From positions 1 through 64,000 of the forward strand of contig JABIWU010000005.1 in NCBI GenBank assembly GCA_018701395.1: DNA of 64,000 nucleotides, given 5' to 3'. Shown piece by piece: positions 1-7,727 of this stretch; position 1 is the stretch's first letter; each line of letters starts with the position of its first letter. The DNA comes from Phycisphaerae bacterium (GTDB taxonomy: Bacteria > Planctomycetota > Phycisphaerae > Phycisphaerales > SM1A02). Under the pieces are notes generated by a model that saw only the letters and a list, made by a program, of their open reading frames with translations, had not been told where the DNA came from and ran no database searches. The position numbers and the translations under genes were made by a program.

Positions 1-40
1 CCCATGCCTCCTGTATTTGGCCAAATACAGGAGTCATGGG
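1..40. repeat. 40-bp imperfect palindrome at the window edge (probable fold-back)
   Basis: Bases 1-20 are the reverse complement of 21-40 with a single mismatch (position 7 against 34). The inner 26 bases are a perfect palindrome. It falls inside the purD reading frame, where a coding palindrome of this size is not expected. The inverted copy, read backwards, encodes the canonical PurD motif PNTGGMG, while the forward copy reads PNTGVMG. This points to a fold-back artefact at a contig end with one base error, rather than a biological hairpin. Confidence 0.75.
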
Positions 41-650
41 CGCATATAGTCCTGCACCTCTATTAAATGAAGAAATGTATTCGTTTGTTCAACGGGAAAT
101 TTTAGTTCCTGCAGTTGATGCAATGCGAAGAGATGGCATTGAATATCGAGGTGTGTTGTATGCAGGAATAATGTTAACTCCTGCCGGACCAAAGGTACTT
201 GAGTTTAATTGCCGATTTGGTGACCCAGAAACCCAGCCACTCATGGCTCGTTTTAATGGCGACTTAGTGGATGTTCTTTGGAGAACAGCAGCGGGCGAAC
301 TTGATGGGGCAGAATTTTCGTTCGATGATAATGTTGCAAATTGTGTTGTTATGTGCAGCGAGGGTTACCCCGGCTCGTACGAAAAGAATAAAAGTATCAC
401 TGGAATTGAAGAGGCAGAGTCAAATGAAGACATTATTGTTTTCCAAGCAGGAACAAAATGTACACCAGGCGGTTTGGTTACTTCTGGTGGCAGAGTATTG
501 GGCGTGACTGCACTAGCGTCCGATTTAGAAACTGCTCGGCAACGTGCAAACGCAGCATGTGAGCAAATCCATTTCGATGGCGCTTTTTGGCGAAGCGATA
601 TTGGTTGCAGGTCAACTAATGCAAAAACTACTTGCGATTCCGCTGAGTAG
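3..650 (+). CDS. purD: Phosphoribosylamine--glycine ligase (GAR synthetase), 3' part
   Basis: This is the C-terminal half of PurD, which joins 5-phosphoribosylamine to glycine using ATP in the second step of de novo purine synthesis in the cytosol. Visible family signatures are PNTG-MGAYSPAP, the ATP-grasp segment VLYAGIMLTPAGPKVLEFNCRFGDPETQ, and the C-terminal domain beginning about NCVVMCSEGYPGSY. The frame is open to the left edge, so the gene is truncated by the window. The first roughly 18 bases are probably not real gene sequence because they belong to a palindrome. Valine replaces the usual second glycine of PNTGG; the inverted copy of the palindrome suggests this is a base error at position 34. 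The gene ends converging on uvrB with a 23-base overlap. purN lies 31 kb away, so purine genes are not clustered here. Confidence 0.93.
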   Translation, partial: HASCIWPNTGVMGAYSPAPLLNEEMYSFVQREILVPAVDAMRRDGIEYRGVLYAGIMLTPAGPKVLEFNCRFGDPETQPLMARFNGDLVDVLWRTAAGELDGAEFSFDDNVANCVVMCSEGYPGSYEKNKSITGIEEAESNEDIIVFQAGTKCTPGGLVTSGGRVLGVTALASDLETARQRANAACEQIHFDGAFWRSDIGCRSTNAKTTCDSAE

Positions 651-2655
651 ATTTCTTGCCATTGCCTTCACTTCTATTTTGAAGCGCGGTGATTTCATCG
701 CGAAGTACTGCGGCTTTTTCAAAATCTAACTTTTCTGCTGCATCGAACATGTTCATTTCTAACAGTTCAATACGTTCGTCAATGTCAAAATCTTCATTGC
801 TACCTTCTGGATGGAATGCTTCCCTCGCTGTTTGGCGGGCGGAGAGTTCATTTTCAATTCCTCTGCGAATGGATTTCTTAATTGATTCAGGCGTTATGTT
901 ATGTTCTTCGTTATATGCTTTTTGAATCACTCTGCGACGTTCTGTTTCGTCAATTGCAACTTGCATTTGCGGTGTAACTTTGTCGCCATATAAAAAAACA
1001 CGGGCATTTACATGTCTCGCTGCTCTGCCAATAGTCTGAATTAAACTTGTCTCGCTTCGAAGAAAGCCAGCTTTGTCAGCATCAAGAATACAGACTAGTG
1101 ACACTTCTGGAAGGTCTAGCCCCTCTCGAAGTAAGTTCACCCCAATTAGAATATCAAAATTGCCTTGGCGCAATTCTCGTAGAATTTCTAAACGCTTAAG
1201 AGTTTCAATATCGCTGTGTAAATATTTTGAACGCAGACATGTTTTTGAAATATATTCGGATAGATCTTCGGCCATTTTCTTTGTTAAAACTGTAACGATG
1301 ACACGCTCGCCTCGGTCGATACAAATTTTCGCTTCCTCGATGAGGTCATGGACTTGGTTTGAAGCAGGACGAACTTCAATGACTGGATCTAACAACCCCG
1401 TTGGTCGGATTATTTGCTGTGCAATAATTCCATCTGACTTTTCTAATTCATATGGTCCTGGTGTTGCCGAAACATAAACAGTTTGTGGAATTAAATCTTC
1501 AAATTCATCAAATTTCAATGGTCTATTATCAAGGGTGCTTGGAAGTCGGAATCCGTGTTCGACTAGAGTTCGTTTTCGCGCTTGGTCACCGTTGTACATC
1601 GCCCGAACTTGAGGAATAGTTACGTGAGATTCATCAATAAAAAGTAACCAGTCATTTGGATCTCGATTCGGGATGTGCCTGAAGTAATCAAGCAAACAAA
1701 ACGGACGACTTCCTTCAGGACGGTTTTCCAAATGTCGTGCATAATTTTCAATTCCACCGCAATAGCCAATTTCTTCAATCATTTCTAGGTCGTATCTTGT
1801 TCGAGCAATAATCCGTTGAGCTTCTAGTAACTTGCCTTTATTTTTTAATTGTATTACATGCATTTTTAATTCTTCTCGAATTGCACCACATGCACGCTTG
1901 AGCCCTTCTTCTGGCATTACATAATGAACCGCTGGGAATATAAACACATCGGTTTCTTGCGCTAAAGTTTCACCAGAAATCGGGTGTATTAATTCGATGC
2001 GCTCTACTTCATCACCAAAAAATTCAAATCGGATAGCAAACTTTTCATACGCTGGAAAAAGTTCTAACACATCTCCACGTACCCTGAAACATCCACGACC
2101 AAAATCAATGTCATTTCGCTTGTATTGCATTTCTGTAAGTTCAAGTAATAATTCACGTCGATTTTTAGTTTGTCCTACAGAAATAGGAACAATTCTATTT
2201 TGATATGAATCAGGTGAACCAAGTCCGTAAATGCAACTGACAGATGAAACAATAATGACATCGTCACGAGATATCAAACTGCTTGTTGCCTTTAGTCGAA
2301 GTCTGTCAAGGTCATCATTGCGTGCAGCATCTTTTTCTATGTAAATATCCCTCTGTGGAATGTACGCTTCTGGCTGGTAGTAATCGTAGTAACTAACAAA
2401 ATAGGAGACGGCATTCTGTGGGAAAAGCAATCGCATTTCTTCAAAGAGTTGCGCTGCTAATGTTTTATTGTGGCTTAATATGAGCGTTGGTTTATTTGTT
2501 TTGGCAATGACGTTCGCCATGGTGAATGTCTTGCCAGTGCCGGTGGCGCCAAGTAACGTTCGGTACCGCTTGCCTTCTTCTATCCAAGAGGAAAGTTGAT
2601 CAATCGTTTGTGGTTGATCTCCTCTTGGCTCAAAGTCGCTAACGAGTTGGAACAT
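628..2655 (-). CDS. uvrB: Excinuclease ABC subunit B
   Basis: This is UvrB, the DNA-damage verification helicase of nucleotide excision repair, which is loaded by UvrA and then recruits UvrC. The Walker A motif GATGTGKT lies at residues 36-43. The beta-hairpin YYDYYQPEAYIP at about 89-100 clamps the damaged strand. A DESH box and the helicase motif QTIGRAARH follow. A C-terminal UVR domain (ERIELLEMNMFDAAEKLDFE and following) would bind UvrC. The length of 675 residues is normal for the family. It starts with ATG only five bases after the gcvH stop, so it is probably co-transcribed with gcvH, an unusual pairing. Its 3' end overlaps the convergent purD by 23 bases. Confidence 0.98.
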   Translation of the reverse strand: MFQLVSDFEPRGDQPQTIDQLSSWIEEGKRYRTLLGATGTGKTFTMANVIAKTNKPTLILSHNKTLAAQLFEEMRLLFPQNAVSYFVSYYDYYQPEAYIPQRDIYIEKDAARNDDLDRLRLKATSSLISRDDVIIVSSVSCIYGLGSPDSYQNRIVPISVGQTKNRRELLLELTEMQYKRNDIDFGRGCFRVRGDVLELFPAYEKFAIRFEFFGDEVERIELIHPISGETLAQETDVFIFPAVHYVMPEEGLKRACGAIREELKMHVIQLKNKGKLLEAQRIIARTRYDLEMIEEIGYCGGIENYARHLENRPEGSRPFCLLDYFRHIPNRDPNDWLLFIDESHVTIPQVRAMYNGDQARKRTLVEHGFRLPSTLDNRPLKFDEFEDLIPQTVYVSATPGPYELEKSDGIIAQQIIRPTGLLDPVIEVRPASNQVHDLIEEAKICIDRGERVIVTVLTKKMAEDLSEYISKTCLRSKYLHSDIETLKRLEILRELRQGNFDILIGVNLLREGLDLPEVSLVCILDADKAGFLRSETSLIQTIGRAARHVNARVFLYGDKVTPQMQVAIDETERRRVIQKAYNEEHNITPESIKKSIRRGIENELSARQTAREAFHPEGSNEDFDIDERIELLEMNMFDAAEKLDFEKAAVLRDEITALQNRSEGNGKKSTQRNRK

Positions 2656-2660
2656 TTAAA

Positions 2661-3041
2661 TTAGACAGGGTACTTGTCGTCGTACGTTGATTGGTCCATC
2701 AACGCATCATTTGCAGATGTATCTTCAACGCGAATTTTGAGTAGCCAACCAGAACCAAATGGATCGCTGTTCAACAGCGAAGGGTCATCGGCAACTGCGT
2801 CGTTAATTTCGACAATCTCTCCAGTAAAAGCAGAAATAATGTCGCTCGTTGTTTTAACAGACTCAACTTCTCCTGCGGAATCTCCATCAGCGATGGCACT
2901 TCCAACTGGCTGCATCTCAACATAGGTGATATCCGTAAGTTCGTTGGCGGCAAATTGGCTGATTCCTATGGTGACAACATCACCATTGAGCAAGAACCAC
3001 TCATGGGAATCAGAAAAACGGCATTCAGTTGGGCTAGACAT
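2661..3041 (-). CDS. gcvH: Glycine cleavage system H protein
   Basis: GcvH is the lipoyl carrier of the glycine cleavage complex, shuttling the aminomethyl group between the P, T and L proteins. The lipoylated lysine is K63 in GEVESVKTTSDI, and the typical opening DSHEW and ending DDKYPV are present. The 126-residue length is typical. A very strong Shine-Dalgarno sequence (TAAGGAGG, about 3052-3059 on the minus strand) sits eight to nine bases before the ATG and fixes the start. gcvT and gcvP are not in the window. It heads a probable two-gene transcript with uvrB. A TACTAT hexamer (plus coordinates 3076-3081) is a plausible -10 box. Confidence 0.96.
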   Translation of the reverse strand: MSSPTECRFSDSHEWFLLNGDVVTIGISQFAANELTDITYVEMQPVGSAIADGDSAGEVESVKTTSDIISAFTGEIVEINDAVADDPSLLNSDPFGSGWLLKIRVEDTSANDALMDQSTYDDKYPV

Positions 3042-3100
3042 TCGATAAAACCTCCTTAGGTGTTGGTGAGGGGGTATAGTACCGCTTCTTAGAAAACTAT

Positions 3101-3121
3101 AAATCCCTCGTATAGGGATTT
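3101..3121. promoter_or_regulatory. Inverted repeat in the gcvH / isomerase divergent region
   Basis: Two perfect 8-base arms, AAATCCCT and AGGGATTT, are separated by five bases. The site lies in the divergent intergenic region just before the TIM-barrel gene. There is no following T-run, so it is not a terminator. It may be an operator or a 5' leader hairpin. A TATAAA hexamer overlaps its left edge at 3098-3103. Confidence 0.35.
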
Positions 3122-3134
3122 GCGCGAATCTTTT

Positions 3135-3905
3135 ATGACTTTATTACTTACACTAGCCATTCAATCTCTAAACGCTGAAATCGAGGCAGGAAACCAAGAT
3201 ATTTTGGATATTCCAAGAGTTGCTTCAGAACAATTAGGTTTAAGAGGAGTGATGATCGACGCTGACCATTTGAAGGGGTGGGGTGTTGATTCCTATGACA
3301 CCTTTAGGAATAACGGTGATAAAGTTAATTCTCCTTGCTTACTCGTTCGGGATAACTCGAAAATGGATCTCATCGGTTCACAAGAAGAAGCCCGCGAGAG
3401 AATTCAACGTCTTTCTGCAGCGGCAAATCGACTTGGGTGTAATGCAATTTCAATTTCTCCTTCATTTCCAGAGGACAAAAATGCAGTAGACCAAATTATT
3501 GAACAACTCCGCGAAGCAATGGCAGGAGTTGAACGGTTAGAATTAAATCTATTGCTACAACCATGCGAAGGATACTCGAGCAACCCAGATCAGTTAATTG
3601 AAATCATTAAACAAATTGGTGGTTTCAGAATTGGCGCTTTGCCAACATTTTCTTCTGCTGGTGCAACTGGCAATGGATTGGAAGCGTTACGAAAACTTGC
3701 ACCGTATGCAGGCGGGATAGTGGCAGATTTTCCATCTGGTCGAGGCAAGAAAAATATTGATCCAGTAGAAGGCCTTAAAGCTGTTCGAGAAGTCGGCTAT
3801 TCAAACACAATTGCTATTGATTACATTGGCAAAGGTAAAGCGCTGAAAGAAATTCAAAAAGTATCTAAGAAGATGCTAGCATTTCTTGATGACGAAAAGA
3901 AGTGA
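3135..3905 (+). CDS. Sugar phosphate isomerase/epimerase-like TIM-barrel protein
   Basis: The protein resembles the xylose-isomerase-like TIM-barrel family (AP endonuclease 2 / sugar phosphate isomerase fold). Matching segments include LAIQSLNAEIEAG at the first strand, a GLRGVMIDADHL strand that usually carries a metal ligand, NLLLQPCEGYSSNPDQLIEII in the middle, and IAIDYIGKGKALKEI near the end. The substrate cannot be told from sequence. The ATG at 3135 is chosen. An in-frame TTG at 3120 would add five residues, but neither start has a clear Shine-Dalgarno site. The stop overlaps the next start (TGATG), so it is translationally coupled to cmk. That coupling is not known to reflect a shared pathway. 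Confidence 0.75.
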   Translation: MTLLLTLAIQSLNAEIEAGNQDILDIPRVASEQLGLRGVMIDADHLKGWGVDSYDTFRNNGDKVNSPCLLVRDNSKMDLIGSQEEARERIQRLSAAANRLGCNAISISPSFPEDKNAVDQIIEQLREAMAGVERLELNLLLQPCEGYSSNPDQLIEIIKQIGGFRIGALPTFSSAGATGNGLEALRKLAPYAGGIVADFPSGRGKKNIDPVEGLKAVREVGYSNTIAIDYIGKGKALKEIQKVSKKMLAFLDDEKK

Positions 3906-4591
3906 TGTCAGATATACGTAGACTTGTTGTGACAATTGATGGTGCAGCAGGTACCGGGAAAACTTCTGTCGCGCTAGAATTAGCAAGGCGGCTAGACACA
4001 GATTGTTTGGACACAGGCGCTATGTATCGAGCGGTTGCAATTCTTTCTGTAGACAATGGAATTGATCCAACAGATGGCGTGTCACTTGCAGAAAGTATTA
4101 ACAATCTCGGCATTCGATTTGATTGGGACCAAACGCCGCCAGCAATCCTTCTTGGCGGGAATGATATTTCTAAACGTATTCGCGACCTTGATGTAAGTAG
4201 CATTGTTTCAATTGTTGCTAAACAACCCGAAGTTCGAGCGGTACTCGTTGAAGAACAGCGAAAAATTGGAAGAGAGCACCCGCTTCTTGTTACAGAAGGT
4301 CGTGACCAGGGATCAATTGTATTTCCAGATGCTGCAGTCCGATTTTTTCTTGAAGCAAAAATGGATGAGCGTACTAAACGTCGATTAAAACAACTTCGCG
4401 ATTCAGGTATGCAAGTAGAAGATGCAGAAGTACAACAAGATATTTCACAACGAGACACCATTGATTCCACTCGAGCAGATGGACCCCTCACTTGCCCTGA
4501 AGGTGCAATTGTTATAGATACTTCGTCTAAAACAATGATGGATGTCGTTGATTTGATGGAAGAATCTGTCAAGGCATTTTTGTCCGCATGA
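3905..4591 (+). CDS. cmk: (d)CMP kinase
   Basis: Cytidylate kinase phosphorylates CMP and dCMP to the diphosphates with ATP in pyrimidine salvage. The P-loop IDGAAGTGKTSVALELAR occupies about residues 11-28, and it is followed by the CMP-binding LDTGAMYRAVAIL and the lid-region EGRDQGSIVFPDAAVRFFLEA. Its length of 228 residues fits the family. The ATG at 3905 overlaps the upstream stop by one base; a GTG at 3902 would add one residue. Its own stop lies inside an ATGA junction with plsC. The cmk-plsC order is common in bacteria. Confidence 0.95.
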   Translation: MSDIRRLVVTIDGAAGTGKTSVALELARRLDTDCLDTGAMYRAVAILSVDNGIDPTDGVSLAESINNLGIRFDWDQTPPAILLGGNDISKRIRDLDVSSIVSIVAKQPEVRAVLVEEQRKIGREHPLLVTEGRDQGSIVFPDAAVRFFLEAKMDERTKRRLKQLRDSGMQVEDAEVQQDISQRDTIDSTRADGPLTCPEGAIVIDTSSKTMMDVVDLMEESVKAFLSA

Positions 4592-5277
4592 TGTTCTCTA
4601 AATTCCAACTTCGCAGAAGAGCTCCTGGTCTAAGTGCTTACCGAATTTTATTTTGGTGGACGTTTATGATTCGCTTAATGCATTTATTATTTCGTATTTT
4701 TTATCGACTTAGGTGTTCCGGTAGGGAATTAGTACCAAGGACAGGTCCACTTATTTTTGTTGCTAATCACCAATCAAATTTTGATCCTCCGATTATTGGT
4801 GCAGTAATTTACGATCGTCCATCGAAGGGAATCGCAAGAAATACACTTCTTGATTCGAAACTACTTGCCGCTTACATTAGTGCATTTGGAGTTATTTCAA
4901 TAAAGCGTGGAGAGAGTGACTTGGTTGCAATCAAAAAAGCTCTTAAAGAACTTGCAGCGGGGCGTTGCGTAATGATTTTTCCAGAAGGAACACGTACGCA
5001 AACAGGTGAGATGGGAGAATTTCAACGAGGATTTTGGTTGTTGCTTAAGAAGAGCAAGGCAACCGTTGTGCCAGTGGGCATTGATGGGGCTTTTGACGCA
5101 TATCCGATGGGATCGAGTCCAAAACTTCGAGGATGTATTGAAGTAATGGCCGGTGAATCGATGAATGCAGAGTCACTTCTTGAAATGGACGAGAAGGATG
5201 GAACAGCATACGTTCGTTCAAAAGTTGAATCACTCATGCTTCAGTGTAGAGAGAATATTAAAAAACGATCAAAATAG
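4588..5277 (+). CDS. plsC: 1-acyl-sn-glycerol-3-phosphate acyltransferase (PlsC family)
   Basis: This is a membrane-associated acyltransferase of the PlsC/LPLAT family, expected to acylate lysophosphatidic acid to phosphatidic acid. The catalytic HX4D motif is H61-QSNF-D66, and the substrate-binding FPEGTR box is at about 131-136. A hydrophobic segment near residues 18-40 could anchor it to the inner leaflet. It starts at an ATGATG pair inside the cmk stop, so it is translationally coupled. It converges on the TauE gene with a nine-base overlap. The acyl donor and exact lysolipid substrate are not readable from sequence. Confidence 0.92.
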   Translation: MMFSKFQLRRRAPGLSAYRILFWWTFMIRLMHLLFRIFYRLRCSGRELVPRTGPLIFVANHQSNFDPPIIGAVIYDRPSKGIARNTLLDSKLLAAYISAFGVISIKRGESDLVAIKKALKELAAGRCVMIFPEGTRTQTGEMGEFQRGFWLLLKKSKATVVPVGIDGAFDAYPMGSSPKLRGCIEVMAGESMNAESLLEMDEKDGTAYVRSKVESLMLQCRENIKKRSK

Positions 5278-6057
5278 AATTGGAATCGCTTTACTAAATA
5301 ATTTGTACGAAGCGAGTGCTACAAGAATGGCGAATATAACTCGTATGGTTTTATTAGGTAGAACATTTGTAAGTTTTGCCCCTAGCCAGCCACCAATAAG
5401 TGCGCCAGGGATAATTTGTGCTGCATATAATAAGGCGGTTAATCCACCGTTTTCTACATCTTGAAGTGTTAGATCTTTTACAGATGCGCCAACAATCGCA
5501 GTTACGAACATTATTGCAGATGAAGTGCCAATCGCCTTCTTTATTGGTAAAGAGCAAACACGATTTAGTAGAGGAACTTGAATTAAGCCTCCGCCAATTC
5601 CAAGAAGCCCAGAAACTGTCCCAGTAATTCCACCGGTTAAACCGAATCGAAACAGGGAGGTTTGTTTGCTTTGGACTTCTGCTTTCGAATTTTTATTTAC
5701 GAAACAAGAGATTTGATCCCAGAATACCCAAATCAAAAATAATGCAAAACTAAATTCAAGCCAAGCACCATTTATTGAATTACTAAACCACGCTGCAGCG
5801 CTAATACAGAGTAACGAAAGCGGGATGACTCTCCAAACAGCCCTCCACGATACATTCAAATTGTGCTGATGTTTTGCTGCAGATGAAATTGCGACTGCCG
5901 GGTTGACGGTCATGGCGATTGCTTGTGCTAGGTGTATTGACATATCTGGAATGAAAAAAAGCAACACTGGAATCATTATGACCGAGCCACCAATACCGAG
6001 TAATCCGCCAAGGGTTCCGGCGAGAATTCCAAGTGCAACAAACATAATAAATTCCAT
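5269..6057 (-). CDS. TauE/SafE-type sulfite/sulfonate exporter family membrane protein
   Basis: This is a polytopic membrane protein of the TauE/SafE (DUF81) family, whose characterised members move sulfite, sulfoacetate or other organosulfur anions. Two glycine-rich repeats are visible, GILAGTLGGLLGIGGSVIMIPVLL at the N-terminus and GITGTVSGLLGIGGGLIQVPLL in the middle, consistent with the duplicated 4+4 helix fold. The substrate is not predictable. The start is placed at the ATG at 6057 because a TATGAT -10 hexamer ends six bases upstream, implying a leaderless message. An in-frame ATG at 6072 would place the start inside that hexamer. It diverges from the KefB-type gene. Confidence 0.85.
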   Translation of the reverse strand: MEFIMFVALGILAGTLGGLLGIGGSVIMIPVLLFFIPDMSIHLAQAIAMTVNPAVAISSAAKHQHNLNVSWRAVWRVIPLSLLCISAAAWFSNSINGAWLEFSFALFLIWVFWDQISCFVNKNSKAEVQSKQTSLFRFGLTGGITGTVSGLLGIGGGLIQVPLLNRVCSLPIKKAIGTSSAIMFVTAIVGASVKDLTLQDVENGGLTALLYAAQIIPGALIGGWLGAKLTNVLPNKTIRVIFAILVALASYKLFSKAIPILF

Positions 6058-6063
6058 CCCCCC

Positions 6064-6079
6064 ATCATACATGTATGAT
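6064..6079. promoter_or_regulatory. Palindromic divergent promoter, back-to-back -10 boxes (TauE / KefB genes)
   Basis: ATCATACATGTATGAT is a perfect 16-bp palindrome. Each arm is a TATGAT hexamer on its own strand, with four bases between the arms. The minus-strand hexamer is six bases from the ATG at 6057, and the plus-strand hexamer is seven bases from the ATG at 6087. Transcripts starting the usual six to eight bases after the -10 would begin at or next to each start codon. No convincing -35 box was found on either side. Confidence 0.65.
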
Positions 6080-6086
6080 AGAGAGA

Positions 6087-7727
6087 ATGGAGTTTTGGCA
6101 TATTGTTGGAGACATAACGGTTTTACTCAGCGTCGCTGTGTTCTTAGGAATTCTTGCTGAAAAATTTGGTTTTAGTGGAATTGTTGGATATTTAGTTGCG
6201 GGTACACTCGTTGGCCCATCAATATTTGGCTGGGTTGCATCTGATGAGAAGACGATCGTTTCAATTGCAGAAATTGGTGTTTCATTATTACTTTTTACCA
6301 TCGGTCTGGAAGTTAACGGACAACGTTTAAAGCAACTCCTCGGAAGGGGTATGGGGATTGGTGCTTTGCAAGTGTTGCTTACTGGGGCTCTTGGTTATGC
6401 AATCACTAAATTGTTCGGAGAGAGTTACCAATCGGCACTTATTGTTGGTTCTATGGCTGCGCTAAGCTCAACAGCTGTTGTTTCAAGAGTATTACAAGAC
6501 AGAAGTGAACTTGATGCACCACATGGACGCCTTACGTTTAGTGTTCTGCTTGTACAAGATTTAGCAACCGTCCCGCTTATGATTCTTGTAGCATTTCTTC
6601 ATGAACGCCCTGAAGAATCTGCTTTAGTTGCTCAAGTAGGGACCGCTGGCGCGAAACTTGTAGTTCTATTTGTAGTTATTTTGTTGATTGGGGTTTTAGT
6701 TTTACCTAGATTTTTCGGTGCAGCGCTTATTCGACGTTCAAATGAATTTCCAGTTATTTTAGGGCTAGTAACGGCACTTTCTGCAATGTGGTTTGCAGAT
6801 GAATTAAATATGTCACCAGCACTTGGAGCGTTTATTGCAGGATTAATTTTAGCGGGGACTCCGTTTGCATCACAGGTTCGTGGTGATATGGCACCTCTAC
6901 GTTATATATTTTTGACACTGTTCTTTGCATGTACTGGAATGCTCGCAGATTTGCCATGGCTTATTGAATCTTACCATTGGCTTTGGACAATCGGGGTAGT
7001 GGTAGGCATAGTCATAGGTAAATCGACAATCGTTTGGCTAATCTCTATGGCGTTGAAACAACCAAGGCGAGTTTCGATTGCTGCGGGATTGTGTTTAGCG
7101 CAAATCGGTGAATTTAGTTTTGTAATTGGTGCAGAAGCGATGAATTTTGGTTTACTTAGCGACAACTTGTTTCAACTATTAATGAGTTCATCTTTGATAA
7201 CGCTTTTACTATCGCCATTCCTCATTACGAAATCTCGACCAATTGCAAAGTCGATAGATACTATTCTTGGAAGCGACGGGTCGCTTGAATTAAGCGATGA
7301 ATTTAATACAATTCAAAACCACGTTGTGATTATTGGGTATGGTGTTTCGGGAAGGAAAGTAGTAGCAGAACTGATTGAATCTGGCCAGCAAGTACTCGTT
7401 ATTGACATGGGGCCGGTCGGGGTGAATCAAGCAAAGATAGATGGGGCGCTCTCGCTTCTAGGTAACGCACAGCGAAGAGAAATCCTTGAACATGCGGGAA
7501 TTCGCTCTGCGAAGTTGCTTGTGTGCACTTTGCCAGATCACCGAGCATCGTCGCAAATAATTCAGCAAGTCAGGGCATTTGCACCTTCAATTCAAATTAT
7601 TGCAAGGGCGAGATACTCAATTCATGCAAAGCATTTGAAAGACTCTGGTGCAGATATCGTAGTTGACGAAGAAAAATGCGTAGGGGATTCAATTTCTAAA
7701 GAAACATTACAAAAAATTGGTTTATAA
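6087..7727 (+). CDS. KefB/YbaL-type cation:proton antiporter with TrkA-N domain
   Basis: This is a monovalent cation:proton antiporter-2 family protein. Its N-terminal Na+/H+ exchanger domain (about residues 1-385) has roughly a dozen hydrophobic segments, including the typical GYLVAGTLVGPS, SLLLFTIGLE, SSTAVVSRVL and ALGAFIAGLILAG. A C-terminal Rossmann TrkA-N domain starts at HVVIIGYGVSGRKVV and would bind NAD(H), usually to gate potassium efflux. No C-terminal TrkA-C domain is seen. The ATG at 6087 is chosen because it sits seven bases after a TATGAT -10 box; an ATG at 6075 lies inside that box. The stop overlaps the convergent putA stop in a GGTTTATAAACC palindrome. Confidence 0.9.
   Translation: MEFWHIVGDITVLLSVAVFLGILAEKFGFSGIVGYLVAGTLVGPSIFGWVASDEKTIVSIAEIGVSLLLFTIGLEVNGQRLKQLLGRGMGIGALQVLLTGALGYAITKLFGESYQSALIVGSMAALSSTAVVSRVLQDRSELDAPHGRLTFSVLLVQDLATVPLMILVAFLHERPEESALVAQVGTAGAKLVVLFVVILLIGVLVLPRFFGAALIRRSNEFPVILGLVTALSAMWFADELNMSPALGAFIAGLILAGTPFASQVRGDMAPLRYIFLTLFFACTGMLADLPWLIESYHWLWTIGVVVGIVIGKSTIVWLISMALKQPRRVSIAAGLCLAQIGEFSFVIGAEAMNFGLLSDNLFQLLMSSSLITLLLSPFLITKSRPIAKSIDTILGSDGSLELSDEFNTIQNHVVIIGYGVSGRKVVAELIESGQQVLVIDMGPVGVNQAKIDGALSLLGNAQRREILEHAGIRSAKLLVCTLPDHRASSQIIQQVRAFAPSIQIIARARYSIHAKHLKDSGADIVVDEEKCVGDSISKETLQKIGL

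Noticed and set aside
3865-4608. Long minus-strand frame opposite cmk
   Set aside because: Serine/arginine-rich shadow translation of cmk with no family features; cmk on the plus strand has all its motifs.
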